Assembly (NCBI GenBank): GCA_032718475.1
Contig: JAUCBJ010007482.1
Span: 1 to 64,000 of the forward strand
DNA: 64,000 bases
Source of the DNA: Nemertoderma westbladi
Lineage: Eukaryota > Xenacoelomorpha > Nemertodermatida > Nemertodermatidae
Reading direction: 5' to 3'
Shown: piece by piece, positions 33,771 to 43,727 of the stretch
How positions within the stretch are numbered: position 1 is the stretch's first letter
How the letters are laid out: each line of letters begins with the position of its first letter
The notes under the pieces: generated by a model
What the model saw: only the letters and a program-made list of their open reading frames with translations
What the model was told of the DNA's origin: nothing
Database searches by the model: none
Translations under genes and position numbers: made by a program

Positions 33771-34463
33771 ATAAATCTTAACTTACTTAATAACAAACTT
33801 ATTCAACATAATTCTGACAGACAGATACATCCATCTGCCCAAGCTAACCTGTAAATTACGTGGTAAAGTTTTAGAGTACACAGTACACTTGATTATTGTC
33901 CACGGCCACTTGAATATCTCCAGTTTCTCTGGAACTGTAAGGTACTTGAACGAACAGCCATATCATCGATCATCTTCTGAATTATTGTTACACTTCCATT
34001 TGGACTACCTGCACTACTGTATGTGGCCGCTCGTTGTCGTCAGTTGTTGCCGAATCAGTCCCTTTGTTGAACTTGCAGTGGTAGACTACTATAATTTATA
34101 AGTCTACCCCTTTCGTAACCCGTCAGAAATTTAAGAAAGAAATCTGAGTGTTTTAACTTTGATATTTGTCGGCAGAAAATTACCAACCGCTACCCATGGA
34201 CATGAGCCCCGATTTCCTCCAGCAAGTGAGCTAATCTAGCTTGCGGGTGAACAGGAATTGTTTCATTTGTAATGTTCTGCGAAAGGGTGTTATCGATCGG
34301 GGGGTGCAATTCTTCATTGCTGTTGGGTGAGGGGGCGAACATAATAAGGGATGTATTCATTACTAGTAGTGATGGTGAACCCACTCCAGTTTATACAACA
34401 CTAGTTATTTATAGGTGGTTCTACATTAATAGCATTCACATCACAATCCCTCCGGTAAATTGT
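33771..34463. other. No gene seen
   Basis: No supported coding region. The small minus frame 34190-34384 is in a different phase from the better ORF just upstream of it and is probably decayed continuation. Confidence 0.45.
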
Positions 34464-34615
34464 CTAGTTCTGAGGCGGGACCTGTCCCAAGATTTCTTGC
34501 TGGATGGGGACGGGTGGCGCAACTTGGTCAACCAAAGGGGGAATGTCAGTATTAGGGGCAGCTGCGACTGGGGGATGTTGGACAAATGGTTCGGTATCGA
34601 TATCTGATTCAGACA
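34464..34615 (-). CDS. Short Pro-rich minus-strand ORF, unidentified (50 aa)
   Basis: Starting at MSESDIDTEPFVQ (34615) and ending at a TAG, this frame is Pro/Val/Gln-rich and hydrophilic. The composition resembles the N-terminus of a gag-like or disordered protein. It might be a first exon joined to 33215-33439 or the remnant of a transposon ORF. Too short to identify. Confidence 0.3.
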
Positions 34616-35798
34616 TGATGTCAAGTTAATGTAATCTCTTCACAAATAGTATGTCGTAACACACAAGAGGTTTCAACTAAGTATTTATTCTGCAAAGTAA
34701 ATAATTAATCACTAAAGGAGTTATTCTATTTGCGCCACCTAGAGAATGAATAAGTTGACTATTATATTAAGGATACAATATTCTCTGCTCCCGCTGGGTG
34801 GCATTATTTCTAATAAATTAAGAAGCGCCTTGCAAAGAAAACGGGAATAATAAGTATCCTCAAAGTAGTTTTACAATTCTTGTTTCACCGCTAGTAGTCG
34901 CTGTCTACCATAATCCCAGTAAATGCCGTCCGCTACTGTCTATTCAGTGATGCTATTCAAGAACGTTGGTAGGGACTACCATTCAATAGAAAGGAGTGGG
35001 ATCGGAATTCCACGAACTGGGCAAGCAATTAGGCCACACAAAGCCAATGGGTATGAGGAATGTCGAACCCCTACTGTATGCTACTATTACATCTCAACAC
35101 TCAATAGGAGTAAACAGCACTAATAATGACAGGGGAATTTTGTATGTCGCGACTAGGTAAGTCAAACAAAGGAGTTTAGTCTTGTGATTTATAGTAAGTA
35201 GATAGCTGAGTTGAAGCCGCTTGGCGACAAACTGTCTGGAACTGTATGTCGCTGTGTGGTGAGATGTGAATTGCCCTGGGGTGGGATTAAATTGCGAGTC
35301 GCAATAAATCACTAGTACCTGATTAATGTGCAAGGTTTGTTTATTAATCCTAAGCAAAGAAAGGTGCAATGGCACGAAAAAAGGTATACCGTTATACACG
35401 ACGTTATATTGAACTTAGATATTAGCTATTATAATAAATTGAGCTATTACTGTATAAAAAAAGTAGGTCCTTCCTAAATTTCAGAATATTATTATATTGT
35501 TATATAATAAAAACTATTTACATACGGTAAAATTGCACATCAGTAAAATTGTAATATAATAAATGATATACAATACTTTGTGTAGTATTTTGCTGATCAG
35601 AGTGGCCTGTAACACAAGTAAGTTACTTAGTTGTTACACGAACGAACATTGGTAGTGGGTGTAAATTAAGCCACAAAACTGTAAAGTTATGGGATCAAAC
35701 ACTGAAAAGTTATGTAGCCTACAGGTTACTCAGTAACATGCGCTCTCTCTTTTGATGTTCATAAAGAGAGAGTGTAATATTATGGGTTTGTTCAGAAG
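34616..35798. other. No gene seen
   Basis: AT-rich intergenic sequence; ORFs at 34923-35123 and 35094-35399 have no protein-like features. Confidence 0.55.
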
Positions 35799-35942
35799 TG
35801 GAAAAAATGAGAAAGCGCATCACCGGGGGTTGAACCAGCGCTATACGCACGTTTCGGCCTAACAGGCCTCATCAGTAGCGCTAACCAGCTCAGCCACTAG
35901 CCCCTGACACTCGCAGTCCCACCTAATCCACTTCTATTGAAC
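35799..35942 (-). repeat. Compact Pol III-type unit (SINE-like) with hammerhead
   Basis: Read on the minus strand the unit has an A box TGGCTGAGCTGG (35888-35899), the hammerhead (35837-35882), a B box GGTTCAACCCCC (about 35825-35836) and a T6 run (35805-35810), a normal Pol III terminator. The A-to-B spacing is 51 bases, within the range that TFIIIC tolerates. The whole is bracketed by short inverted repeats: GTTCAGAAGTGGA at 35799 on and the inverse of GTTCAATAGAAGTGGA at about 35927-35942. Thus a tRNA-derived promoter and a self-cleaving ribozyme share about 140 bp. No other copy was seen in the window. Confidence 0.8.
35837..35882 (-). ncRNA. Hammerhead ribozyme, type I-like with minimal stem III
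   Basis: All parts can be read in order on the minus strand: stem I strand AGCGCTA, core CTGATGA, stem II GGCCT-GTT-AGGCC (5 bp), core GAAA, stem III (A-C with G-T, 2 bp) closing a GTGC loop, the cleavage triplet GTA, and the second stem I strand TAGCGCT, which pairs perfectly (7 bp). Every invariant base of the hammerhead core is present. Predicted cleavage is 3' of the A at plus coordinate 35844. Short stem III forms are known from Penelope-like elements and other animal retroelements, and schistosome Sm-alpha SINEs combine a Pol III promoter with a hammerhead; this unit has that type of organisation. Confidence 0.88.
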
Positions 35943-36262
35943 GGGCAGTCTTAAGTTGCAAATATTCTATCTCTAACAGCGGACCTAACGGTCTCAAGTA
36001 TGCTAGAGTGAAACAGGAGGGAAGTACAAATAAATAAATATTCAGCTCGGTATTGCTGCCAGGTGATATTAATTAAATAAATAAAATAGCTTCTTTCCCC
36101 ACAGCGATGTTCCGATCTACTTGCCCATCTGGTGCTCCATGTTCGGTGGTAAAATATCGGTGGCAAACTGGGCACCGCCACTTCCCCTTTATAGCTACAT
36201 TTGGCCCCAAACCAAATTATATCAATTTCGTTTCGGCTCTAAGCATTCTTGCCGCTAAAATA
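35943..36262. other. No gene seen
   Basis: The 76-residue minus frame at 35951-36181 has no features of a conserved protein. Nothing else was recognised. Confidence 0.5.
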
Positions 36263-36830
36263 CTACTGTCTTTCTGAGCCTGATGGTGGTGTCGTTGGTA
36301 ATTCTTCAATGCCCTCTGTGAGTACAGCTGGGGCGATATTTACCTCAGGGACAGGTGGTTCACGATGAAAGGCTGTTGTAGCAGCTCTTGATGTCCCCTG
36401 GACACGAGTTACCCGAAGTCATTGATCTATGTCAGCGGAATGTTTATTCTCAGTTCCATAATTAGACGCCAGGCTTTGCTTCTTCTGCCTGTCAAGTAAC
36501 CAGTTCTTTGCTAAAGCAGAAGAAACTGGAAACAAGGTAGTCGGAACCTTGTCTCTTATGGCAGCCTGGGTACATTCTTCAAAAGTCTTTTGGTACATTG
36601 ACATAGACTTATCGACCATGGCTCTACCTGATACAGTTGCCGGAATAGATTGACATATACTAAGCCATATTTCCTCCATTTGGTGGAAATTTGGTGGAGT
36701 CGTTTGACCAGTACCAACCCGATTCCGGCTCTGCTGTACATTTCTCATTGAGGCCTTGCCGACAGCGACTGGCGCAGGATCCATCTGCCACTTAAATGTT
36801 GGAGGTGGAGGGGTGGGGGGGGGGGGGGGG
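36263..36830 (-). pseudogene. Unidentified ORF with in-frame stop and poly-Pro leader
   Basis: The frame from Met at 36784 to a TGA at 36419 encodes 121 residues with an amphipathic segment (FHQMEEIWLSICQSIPATV) and a KNWLLDRQKKQ motif. The same frame continues past the TGA for about 50 codons, Pro/Glu/Thr-rich, to a TAG at 36263-36265, so the TGA is probably a nonsense mutation or the coding part is spliced. Upstream of the Met the frame stays open into a Pro-rich stretch coded by the C16 run (36815-36830 as G on plus). I recognise no domain; a transposon or gag-like ORF or a host exon are both possible. Confidence 0.4.
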
Positions 36831-37090
36831 TTCCTGTAGGTAGTAATGTGATTGTAGGGACACTAATAGGTGTGGTTTGTACATTAGGTGACAGGTCACT
36901 GTGAGTAATTTGTACAGTAGGTGTCTCACCAGTAGTTGTTTGTACAGTACAGTATGTGTTTCGTCAGTTTTTTTTATATAGTTGGTGTTTCGCCAGTGTA
37001 GTTGTTTGTACAGTAGGTGTTTTGTCAGTAATTGTTTGTAAAGTTGGTGTTTCGTCAGTAGTTGTTTGTATAGTTGACGCAACTTTTATA
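36831..37090 (-). repeat. Coding-like Thr-rich minisatellite
   Basis: On the minus strand, units coding for variants of TTTDETPTVQTT repeat about five times (36965-37149 and 36840-36960), interrupted by an A-rich insertion near 36966-36990. The unit of about 30-33 bp keeps a reading frame but is out of phase with the ORF at 36784 at the present length of the C16 tract. It resembles a mucin-like Thr/Pro repeat. Confidence 0.55.
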
Positions 37091-37149
37091 ACTAACTTGT
37101 ATTTATGACACATTGATGACTCATTGCTGGGTCTGCTGTGATAAGTCAA

Positions 37150-38220
37150 ATGTATACAGAGTACAGCAGGGTGGCAGGCTGGTAATCAATAACCAAGCCT
37201 TGACCTGGTGGCACCTATTACCAGTACAAGTAAACCACATAATGGACTCTATAGTATGTGCTTGGCTTCCCAGAGAGAGATAGACACTGGTTGGATATGT
37301 ACAATACAAGGCCGCTGTCCACTGCGTCAAGATACAATGAAGCAAGTTCTATGCAGCTATGCTTAGATGGAGGGTCACATGCTTTATGATAATATACACC
37401 ACACAACTCATTATTTACTTGTTTGTTTGATTTAAACAAGAATGCAAATTTGAAATATTAAAAAGGAGCATTCACATATTTTTCGTTAATTTTTTTCCGT
37501 AATGAAATACTTAGTTACGTCTGAATTTATTATTAATTCATAGTACAATCCATTCTCAGCATCCAGAAAGTTTTCAACTACAAACAGTTTATGAATTCTA
37601 AATTAGCCAATCACAGGCCTCGGTTACTAAGTTGGATTCAAGATGGAATTCCCTAGCTAGCTAAGTAGAACAACCAATCAAACGTGTCTCTGCCTGGGAC
37701 GTACCTTAGCCCTCTGCCTAGGACGGACCTCTTAGCCTAGGACGCACCTAGGATGCACCTCAGGGCCAACTGTTTTTGGGCTGAGCTACGTCAACCAGTG
37801 GGAGTAATAGGAGTAATTATGTACACTAGAAGATTATAAAATCTGGTTTGTCTTAGAAGGTAATATCTAAGTCTCATAATATCTCGAGAACCAGAGAAGC
37901 TATTGTAAAACGGTTTTAATTATCGAAATCAGCGAAGAATTTTGATTTAGTAGCAATTAAAAAAAATTGTCAATTTTTTGAACCTGGAACGATACATTCC
38001 CCTTAAGCAAATAATAGCAGCAGCCTAGCAGAATATCAATAAAATAACGGATAAATATAATTCAATTATTAACAATTAGACTTAGACATTAGACCAGGAC
38101 ATGTAATATTTGCCAGTCATTAAAACATGACTAGCTCATTAAAGCCCTGCTGTAAGGTGTAATTTTACTGCAGCGCAACATGTACACTGTGAGCCAGCAT
38201 CCAACCAACCAAGCTATATA
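37150..38220. other. No gene seen; CTAGGACG-type repeats near 37690-37770
   Basis: The interval 37685-37770 has four or five degenerate GCCTAGGACG.ACCT units. The rest contains no convincing ORF. Confidence 0.55.
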
Positions 38221-40276
38221 CAGTCGGGGTCTCAAAGTGCATCTGTTCTTTGAGATTTTCTCAAAGTTTTTCTAAAAGTGTCTAAAAGTCATTACATTAC
38301 TCCCAACGGCCGCTTTGAATTCTTGTAGACACTTTTAGTTGGGAATCTCAAAGTGATTTCCTGCTTTTAGGCACTTTGAATTCTTTTAGAAATGTCACTT
38401 TTAGGCAGTTAGAGGCACTTTGAATTCTTTGAGAAAATAAACTCCGAGGTATTCGTGATTGACAGCTCGTGGTAAGTTAACTGAGAGGCAGAGGCATTCT
38501 CGGGGAACAATATCTAGTGGGCAACAATGTGATACTTGTGGACTGGCCAGTTGTTGCCTAGAAGCTATTCCCATTAATTTATCACATTGAGATTCCTGAG
38601 GTGATTATGGGATGGGTTTTCGGTCGCAAGTACAAATTGAATTTACGGCGCCCTTTGACAAGCATTCTACGCCCCTACCCCCCCCCCCCCCCCACCCTCC
38701 CCTTCTATTTGGAAATAAAGACCATTTAAAAAAGTCTTTCTAAAAAACATTCTTAAAAATCTAATAATACATGAAACATAATTAGTGTAACAAGATTAAA
38801 TGCTTGACAAAATTGAGTAATTTAATAATAACATAATACAATATAATATTAACAATTAATGTAAGAGACACTGCACTGTAGTATCTCTGTGTATACGCAG
38901 TTTCATTATAATGACCTGAAGAAGCCCTGTTTGGAGAAAGCTTGTAATAACTTTTGTCATTCATTTCATTAGTCATCTGAGGTCAACCCGTACTACCTTA
39001 ATTAACTGTTTAATTAATATGATAACTATGTTGACGAGAGCGCGAGAATTCCTTCTTAAAAACGAAACGAAGAAAGGCTTTCAACTTTCAAGTACGATAG
39101 AACGGCTACACTCTTGTGTTGTTTTAACTTAATAGGATATTAAAATAATCCCCTGCCCCTGGCGTTTATATTTGAGCATATTTTAAATGTTTGCCTGATA
39201 TTCAATTGATGTGTACCGCCTTCTGGCAAAGCGGCACCCAGTTTAAGCTATCAATCACAGCTAGCGAGTAGCGACCCACGGACGGCGACCTTCAAACAAA
39301 CAGGTGCAGAGCCGGAAAGAACTGTCGTAGGCTTTGCTTGGCTTGTGGTACCAATTGATTACATAATAGATTTTGGCAGACTGGGCGGTCGCTCTGACCA
39401 TATGTATTGCGCACCAACAATGCCTAAAACATCTATGGGAACAGCCAATTAGTGAGCTCGTATCATTTCTATTTATTCCTGCCTCCATCTTTATTCTTTA
39501 CTTTGTATAACACAATTTACAGTGCGGCAAAGAAGGGCTTGTTGACCATTGAAATGCATTGGTAAAGGAATTCGGCGTTCACATTCCTGAGGCCCTGTGG
39601 GCTAAACAAATTTAAACAGTACTATACATTAATATAGATAGGGCAACAGACAAACTGTCTAAGACACAAATACCAACACATTCCGATAGGCCGCAATTAT
39701 GGCATCTCTAAAAAGTCAAAATATTAATTAATAAAGCCTCTCTGAAACAATAAAAACACCTACAAAAAAATACTGCAGTAATAAATATTAGTTACTGCAG
39801 TAACAAATATTTATTACTGCAGTAATAAATATTTATTACTGCAGTAATAAATATTTATTACGGCAGCAACAAATATTTATTACTGCAGTAACAAATATTT
39901 ATTACTGCAGTAATCAATATTAATAAATTAATAAATAATTGAATAAAAATTTCTACTGCGGTAACAAATGATTTGTTACTGCAGAAAAAGAAAATTTTTT
40001 ATTACTGCAGTAATAATTAATTCTTACTTTCAGTGACAAATATTTATTACTGCAGTATTTTTTGGAGGCATATTTATTGTTTTATAGAGGTTTTTTTACT
40101 TCTATTTTACCCTTTAGTAGTCAAAGTCAATATACCCCATATCATTGCCAGTCTCAGGCAGGACTGTATGAAATGACTGACAGTACTACTTTGAAATCTT
40201 TGAGGACACTTTGTCATGTTCTTGGACTACTTTTAGAACTTTGAAACACTTTTAGTTCTTTGAGAAAATCTCAAAG
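38221..40276. mobile_element. Mariner-like non-autonomous element, left part (main body)
   Basis: The left end CAGTCGGGGTCTCAAAGTGC is preceded by TATA. Its exact inverse, split by a copia insertion, ends the element at 45860, followed by TATA. The two TIRs match perfectly for 46 bp. CAGT ends with a TA-type target are typical of Tc1/mariner. The interior has many TTTGAG/CTCAAA and TTTTAG motifs near both ends (38250-38430; 40190-40275), small ORFs only, a C16 tract (38678-38693) and a PstI-site palindrome array (39775-40060). Total length without the copia insertion is about 2.09 kb. Confidence 0.85.
39775..40060. repeat. 22-bp palindromic tandem array around CTGCAG
   Basis: TTACTGCAGTAA cores alternate with AATATT blocks with a 22-bp period; both core and spacer are self-complementary, so any part of the array can fold. 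The flanks (39715-39775 and 40061-40110) are also imperfect inverses of each other (AAAAAATACTGCAG and CTGCAGTATTTTTT with extensions), giving one ~390-bp hairpin. Confidence 0.85.
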
Positions 40277-40601
40277 TGTTAGTGTCCCAATGTTGCAATG
40301 GCGTATTGATAAATAAACAACAAAGGTGCAATAGGTAGATATTATATTGCTAAGTTTGATTACAGTTTATTATAGTTATAAAGACACCAGACGAAGGGTT
40401 CAGCCCAACTGCCGTACCTATATTCCTACAATACTGAATCAACTGTCTGACAGTAGATCATACCTACTGCAGAACACACGACTGCACAACTACGTACAAG
40501 ATCACTGAAACATATATATTAACTGATATCCCTATTTTCAGTCTTTACCCAATCAGGCCTAGCCAAGCTAGATACTGTAAAGTATAAACCCGAGTCTAAC
40601 A
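40277..40601 (-). repeat. Copia 3' LTR
   Basis: 325 bp, TGTTAG...CTAACA; pairs with 45502-45827. Preceded on the plus strand by the CAAAG target duplication. The inner side is bordered by a purine-rich tract. Confidence 0.93.
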
Positions 40602-40617
40602 ACTTCCCACCTTTTCT
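40602..40617 (-). promoter_or_regulatory. Copia polypurine tract
   Basis: Reads AGAAAAGGTGGGAAGT on the minus strand, directly before the 3' LTR, where plus-strand DNA synthesis is primed. Confidence 0.75.
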
Positions 40618-40758
40618 GTCCAGTGTCGTAATAAAAACCTTTCAACAATAGTATGGTTATGATAATCAAATTAGTTAGAACGTATCCAAAAAAACATCCT
40701 ACAGTTCAAACAATAATCCTCAAGCCCACCATTAAAATTTAGATGGCAATTAAATCAG

Positions 40759-41094
40759 TTATAATGTAGCCATAAAATCATCCTTCGTAACTTTCCTTAT
40801 ACTCTTCTTCGTCATAATATCAGCCAGGTTATGAGCTGAAGTAACCAACTGTAATTCCCACTCTTTCCTCATTAGTCCGTCGCGAATTAACGAGAAATCA
40901 ATGCGTAGTCTCATCTCTGTTGGAGCTCCCTTTTGACCAACTACAGAGTCATATAGTGATTTATTATCAATTACTGCTTTTACAACTGGTTTCTTCCCAA
41001 GGATAGATTTAATGATTTCTGCAATATGAACAGCAGCATCTAAAGAATCCACAAGCTGTATCGTTTCAGCCCCCAAAGCACTTCTCGCAACCCT
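40759..41094 (-). pseudogene. Copia RNase H, C-terminal part
   Basis: It continues the RT/RNase H frame after an in-frame TAG at 41095-41097. Residues RVARSALGAETIQLVDSLD carry the RNase H catalytic Glu; VIDNKSLYDSV carries the third acidic residue; HNLADIMTK is the typical copia C-terminus. RNase H removes the RNA strand after reverse transcription. The reading phase is the same as that of the upstream ORF, so one base change separates the two. Confidence 0.9.
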
Positions 41095-42720
41095 CTATAA
41101 CTTTGCAGATTTCCAGCTAACAATATTTCCTCCCCAGTAGATAACAAAACCACCCCAGCTAGGAAGATCAAATGAAGCATCAGAATAAACTTCAAGTAGT
41201 GCAATTTCATGATCATTTAAGGACTGTAAATTAATTGAAACTTGCTGATGTTTCAGATAACGAACAAGTTTATTGACATCATTCTGAACTGCTGTTGTAA
41301 TTGGTGCATGCGCTAGAGTTGACAGGCTCCCAACCCAGAATGCAGCATCAGGTCGAATTGATGTAGTAGCCCATGCTATCTTCCCAATTATCTTCCTGAA
41401 AGATGTATTATCATTTTTCTCAATATCCACTTGAAGTTCATGAATTCCATCAATGTATTTGTATTGTTGTAGCTCAACACTTCCATCTTTAAATCTTACC
41501 TCTATCCCTAACACCTTAATCCACTCCTCATTCAGAGATATCTGCCTTCCAATTGTTAAAGTATTTCCAATATCATGCAAAACAGATAGAAAATGATCAT
41601 TACCAGCTGCAATAATATCATCAACATGAATTGTAACTAGCCCTATTACGGATCTATTGGTCTCTGCTGTAAAAATAAACAAGCCATCATCACCAGGGCA
41701 TACCGTACCACCACGGTTTACAATCTCCTCTGACAGTTTTTCATACCACAACCGTGGTGCATCTGGCAGACCATAAACACACTTCCTCAGCTTCCTTATG
41801 TAACCAGGATTAATAAGATCATCTGGGAGGACTACATAAATATCACGATTAAGAGGTTTCCCCTGAAGGAATGCAGTTTTCATGTCAAGATATTCAGGGC
41901 ACCACTTATAAGTAGCCGCTATTATGAATAAAATACGTAATGACAGTTTTGAACAAGTTGGAGAATATGATATTGGGTCATCGCTATCTTGAAACCCACG
42001 TGCTACCAACCTAGCTTTACAATATTGTCCATTTGGGCCATCTTTCAATGTTAGAACCCACTTAGTGGATATAATATTATTATTTGTAGCATCACCAATT
42101 GGAATTTCATCAAATACATCATGTAAACGCCACTGATGAACTTCCTGTAACCTTGCTTCTCTGTAGGAATCAACTTTATGTTCTGTTTCATTCCCTGGAG
42201 AATTAGCATCCATTGAAGATAGTTGGGCCTCATGTAAATAATCAGGCATTGAACCATCATTAATCCTATTACGAAGAGGATAGGACTTTGTAATTGGTCC
42301 AGTAGAAACTGGATTACTATTATCATTAGAAGAATCATTTGGTGACTCTTGGTGTAGATCATCAGTGTGAGTATCATTATACTCACTACCAGTATCAGTA
42401 TCATCAACAGCAGGTTGTACTTCAGCCGCAGGGATATTGGTTAGTTTCTTAGTATCGCTATCAGTACTGGTGGCTGGTGGAACTAATACAATAGGGCGAA
42501 CAAAATTCCTATGACAACGTAGATACTGACCACTTTGTTTTATCAGATACTCAACTCCATCAAATGCAGCAACAGAACCAGGACCTTTCCACTGATGTGT
42601 TCTATTGGAATAATAGTACACCTTATCACCAGGAGAGCTAGAAACAACTGATTGACGAACATTGTGTACTAATGCACGACGTATTTTAGATGATGCCTCA
42701 ACTGTTGCATATTCCTGTCG
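41095..42720 (-). pseudogene. Copia integrase C-terminus, RT and RNase H start
   Basis: The ORF proper begins at Met 42621, but the frame is open from about 42720 and the homologous sequence starts there (RQEYATVEASSKIRR), right after a frameshift. Domains: a Ser/Thr/Asp-rich linker (residues 50-150), RT of the copia type (KWVLTLKDGPNGQYCKARLV near 190, EYLDMKTAFLQG near 245, IHVDDIIAAGND near 330), then RNase H with EVYSDASF near 480. The V-D-D motif is intact. The frame ends at the nonsense TAG at 41095. Confidence 0.93.
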
Positions 42721-43726
42721 GAACTCGATTCAATATAGCCAGGTAATCCTCTACTGTATGAGCAGAAGTACAACTCTGATCCAAAGCAGACAACCGATCT
42801 GTTAATAGGCTATTTAAGTAGGGTCCTTTACCAAATACAATGTGATGTGGAGAATACCCATTATGGTTGGGCCAAGAATTCTTTGCTAGACAAACAAGTC
42901 GTAGCAACTTACTATCCCCTAATGTTGGATCATCCAACTTCATCTTCTCATATATTGATTTAATGACTGCATTATGACGTTCTACTATACCATTCGAAAA
43001 TGGGCAATATGGTACAGTAGTATTATGTTGAATATTAAGTTTCTCACAAAGTTCAGAGAAGACCTGATTTACAAATTCACCCCCATTATCTGATAAGATT
43101 TTTCTAGGTTGGGCAAAAATCATAATCCAGATATCCAACAAAGTATCCTCAATAGCTACAGCTGTTTTGTTAATGACTGGACTTGCCATACTATATCTGC
43201 TAAACATGTCAATAACATGCAATGCCCAGTGACATGAATCAGGAATTTGAAACAAATCTACAGCCAATATGTCGTTAAATGCTGAGCCAAGGGGAAGGGA
43301 AACAATTGGCTTTGCTGGAGGTTTTGAAATTTGCTTGCAGGTAGTACAGTTATCTATAGCCTTTCGAATATAATCATTATCACATTCAATGCCAGATTGT
43401 TTTATAAGTTTCTGTAAAGGAGAAAAACTAATATGACCGAATTGCTTATGCAATTTCTGCACTTGAATGTACGATAATGTTTGCTTGGTATCACTATTAG
43501 TGAATACTTCTGCTTCAGTATGTTTCTGGACATAAATAACTTGATGACCACCATGAATACTCAACGAAATACTCTCTCCATTAATAACCAACATATTCTC
43601 TGCAATATGTAACACACTATTAAGACGGGATAAAGTAGCACATGAAATAAGTAATGGAATGTGACTATCAATAATATCAACCATTATACTATAACAAGTT
43701 GATCCAAACCACAATGGAAGAATCAC
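42698..43726 (-). pseudogene. Copia protease end and integrase
   Basis: The frame starts with the last part of the protease (DIIDSHIPLLIS), then a GAG-pre-integrase zinc domain (HKQFGH ... CTTC, residues 92-140), then the catalytic core with D in LAVDLFQ near 165, D in ILSDNGGEFV near 225 and E in SNGIVERHN near 260. Integrase inserts the cDNA and makes the 5-bp duplication seen. The frame breaks at about 42720 by one base. At its 5' end it is offset by one base from the gag frame, a second lesion or a natural frameshift point (43726-43740). Confidence 0.93.
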
Positions 43727-43727
43727 A

